DNA of 64,000 bases from Begonia masoniana. Taxonomy: Eukaryota > Streptophyta > Magnoliopsida > Cucurbitales > Begoniaceae. The DNA lies in assembly GCA_022432975.1 (NCBI GenBank), contig CM039515.1, positions 23,082,923 through 23,146,922 on the forward strand. The letters run 5' to 3'. Every line of letters starts with the position of its first letter. Position 1 is the first letter of the stretch. Below are positions 62,401-64,000 of the stretch, one piece after another. Position numbers and translations under genes: made by a program. The notes under the pieces were generated by a model. It saw only the letters and a list, made by a program, of their open reading frames with translations, searched no databases and was not told the origin of the DNA.

Positions 62401-64000
62401 AATTTATTGGAAAGGCGAAACAGACAAGGTAACATCCTTAGGATAGATAGAAGTAGAATTGAGCATAGAGAGATTTCGTAGAATTGAGAGTTGGGAATTG
62501 GAAAATTATCTCCAGGAGAGCCCATAAACTTTGAAGAGAATTAAAGTTGTTAGTAAATAGTGTATATGTTGTGTTAGACTTTGATGTACTTGACCTAGAG
62601 TTTTGGATTTAAAAATATAAAAGTTTAGAACAACTTAGAAATTTAGATGCCTTAACTTATTAGAGAAAAGTCTAGCCTCTTGAAGTAAGAGAATGTTCTG
62701 AGGATTAGAATATAGTAAGCCATACGCGAATTAGCTAGAGAGGGAGTGTCTATTTTAGAAAGGTATCAGGTAAGGGGCTGAGATTAAAAGTGTGAAAGGC
62801 TGGAGTTGATAAGTTTAAGTGGCTAAGGTTAAGCATAGGATGTAAGTTAGAATCGAATGCTATTAGATTCTTGAGTATGGAAAATTTAAATTTTTGCAAT
62901 GCTATGCTTAAGATGAGAATGTAAGATGGATAGTCTAGGATTTAGTATCCTTAGATAGAAATGAAATCCTAAGTAGCAAACTTTTGGAGTTTTAGAAATA
63001 AATTAAAGTAGAGTTAGAAAAGTTTGAAGTTAGAGTTGGCAGTATTTAGAGAATGTTGTAAGTAGTGTAATTAATTGTCGATTAAATTGAGGTCAACATT
63101 AGTCGAGCTTATTGAGTGGTAAGAGGCATAGGGGTCATGTAGAGGTGTCGTATTACTCAATTTTGGGGATAACAATTTAGAGGTATCTGAGATTGATGAG
63201 ATACCCTTCATGCTTTATGTGGACAAAGGGAGCTAGCAAAAGGTAAGATCTGTAGATTTAGGTAGAATGTGAGCATGTAGAAATGAGAATTTGTAATTCT
63301 GTAGTCTTTGTGGGTTTAAGAGTAAGATGTAAGTTAGAACTCGAGTAGTATAAAAGTAAGGTTAGCTGGGTATTGGCTTCGGGGTGATATCGTTAGGATT
63401 TCCGTAAATGTAGAAGGACAACGGAAATGATGTGTAGGGCTGTTAGTTAAGAGCTTTAAATTAATGAGATGAAAGAAATTGCTCCACCGTAACAAACTCG
63501 GTTAGTGATGGAGAATGAAAGTTTAAAGATCTACGTAGAGTTAGGAAGCTAATAGATTGTGAGATTGTGATATTTAGAGTCAAAGTTGAAGTTAGGAGTG
63601 ACATTTATCAGAAGATACTCTAAACTGTTGTAAGATTTCGTGGTTAAGGAAAATAGTTTAAGTAATAAATAATAAGCATAAACGTGGAATGTAGCCGGGG
63701 AAACTTTGGAGTATGAGTAGGTGAACTATGGAGGGCTAGTTGTAAAAGATTCGGGATAGATAACTAGAACTTAAGTTGAAGGGCAAAATAGAATCAAGTA
63801 GTTAGTAAAATTTGGAAATTTGGAGAGAGTCCCGAGTGAATCTTAAAAAAAAAAAAATTGTATGAGTGTTGAGAAATTTGGAAAGGAGGTTAAGTATTTA
63901 GGTTTAGACTTTGAGTATTTGGTAAAATGTGAGTTGATGGGATTTTTGAACGAGAGGTAGTAGGTGCATTAGGAATAAGCCTAAGTCTAAGTAAAAGTTT
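62400..64000 (+). other. E7 non-coding purine-rich internal region
   Basis: A/G-rich, C-poor, stops in all frames, no motif. Same character as 2508-4717. Confidence 0.65.

Overview
This window is plant nuclear DNA made almost wholly of nested LTR retrotransposons. I find no host gene, rRNA, tRNA or CRISPR array. The evidence is Ty3/gypsy Gag, protease, reverse transcriptase, RNase H and integrase motifs, primer-binding sites complementary to initiator tRNA-Met (TGGTATCAGAGC), polypurine tracts, LTRs of about 2-2.8 kb with TG...CA ends, and 5-bp target-site duplications (TSDs). The integrase C-terminus with a chromodomain-like EE(A/T)TWE segment suggests the Tekay/Del chromovirus lineage (inference). 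A dicot is likely, but I cannot name the species.

Layout. (1) 1-7389: E1, + strand, a non-autonomous element (short Gag, then about 2.2 kb of stop-rich purine-biased DNA, then LTR), inserted in the gag of E2. (2) 7390-13153: E2, + strand, rest of gag-pol plus 3' LTR. (3) 13154-16377: an old copia reverse-transcriptase remnant split by solo LTR S1 (13370-15792), then an unidentified remnant. (4) 16378-24369: E3, - strand, complete non-autonomous element with an intact gag (TSD ctttc). (5) 24646-46672: E4, - strand, a third element of this kind, carrying solo LTR S2 (25819-27933) in its LTR and solo LTR S3 (30265-45302) in its internal region. S3 is itself split by solo LTR S4 (30510-33346) and by full-length gypsy element E5 (33963-44052). 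(6) 46673-56004: E6, + strand, with solo LTR S5 (48068-50652) in its 5' LTR; its pol is cut off by E7. (7) 56005-64000: E7, + strand, whose LTR is swollen to 6.1 kb by a 1,339-nt T run and a 77-copy 41/40-bp minisatellite. Six elements have a visible matching TSD pair: S1 tatca, E3 ctttc, S2 cgtct, S3 ccgtc, S4 gagat, E5 ccaac; S5 has ggatg, making seven.

How the parts work together. E2, E5 and E6 are autonomous types now broken by stop codons. E1, E3 and E4 look like dependants: E3 shares its LTR type and Gag with E6. Beneath ordinary LTR anatomy there is a recurrent design: a terminal hairpin, a C/T-rich leader ending in a splice-donor-like site, a micro-exon of about 46-60 nt, a donor followed about 21 nt later by a small stem-loop with a changing loop, a tandem-repeat zone, a branch-point-like CTTACTAAGC, an acceptor-like TGTAG, and a cluster of long palindromes. 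These modules recur in LTRs of different families and are the most interesting signal here. The two very long homopolymers need raw-read confirmation.
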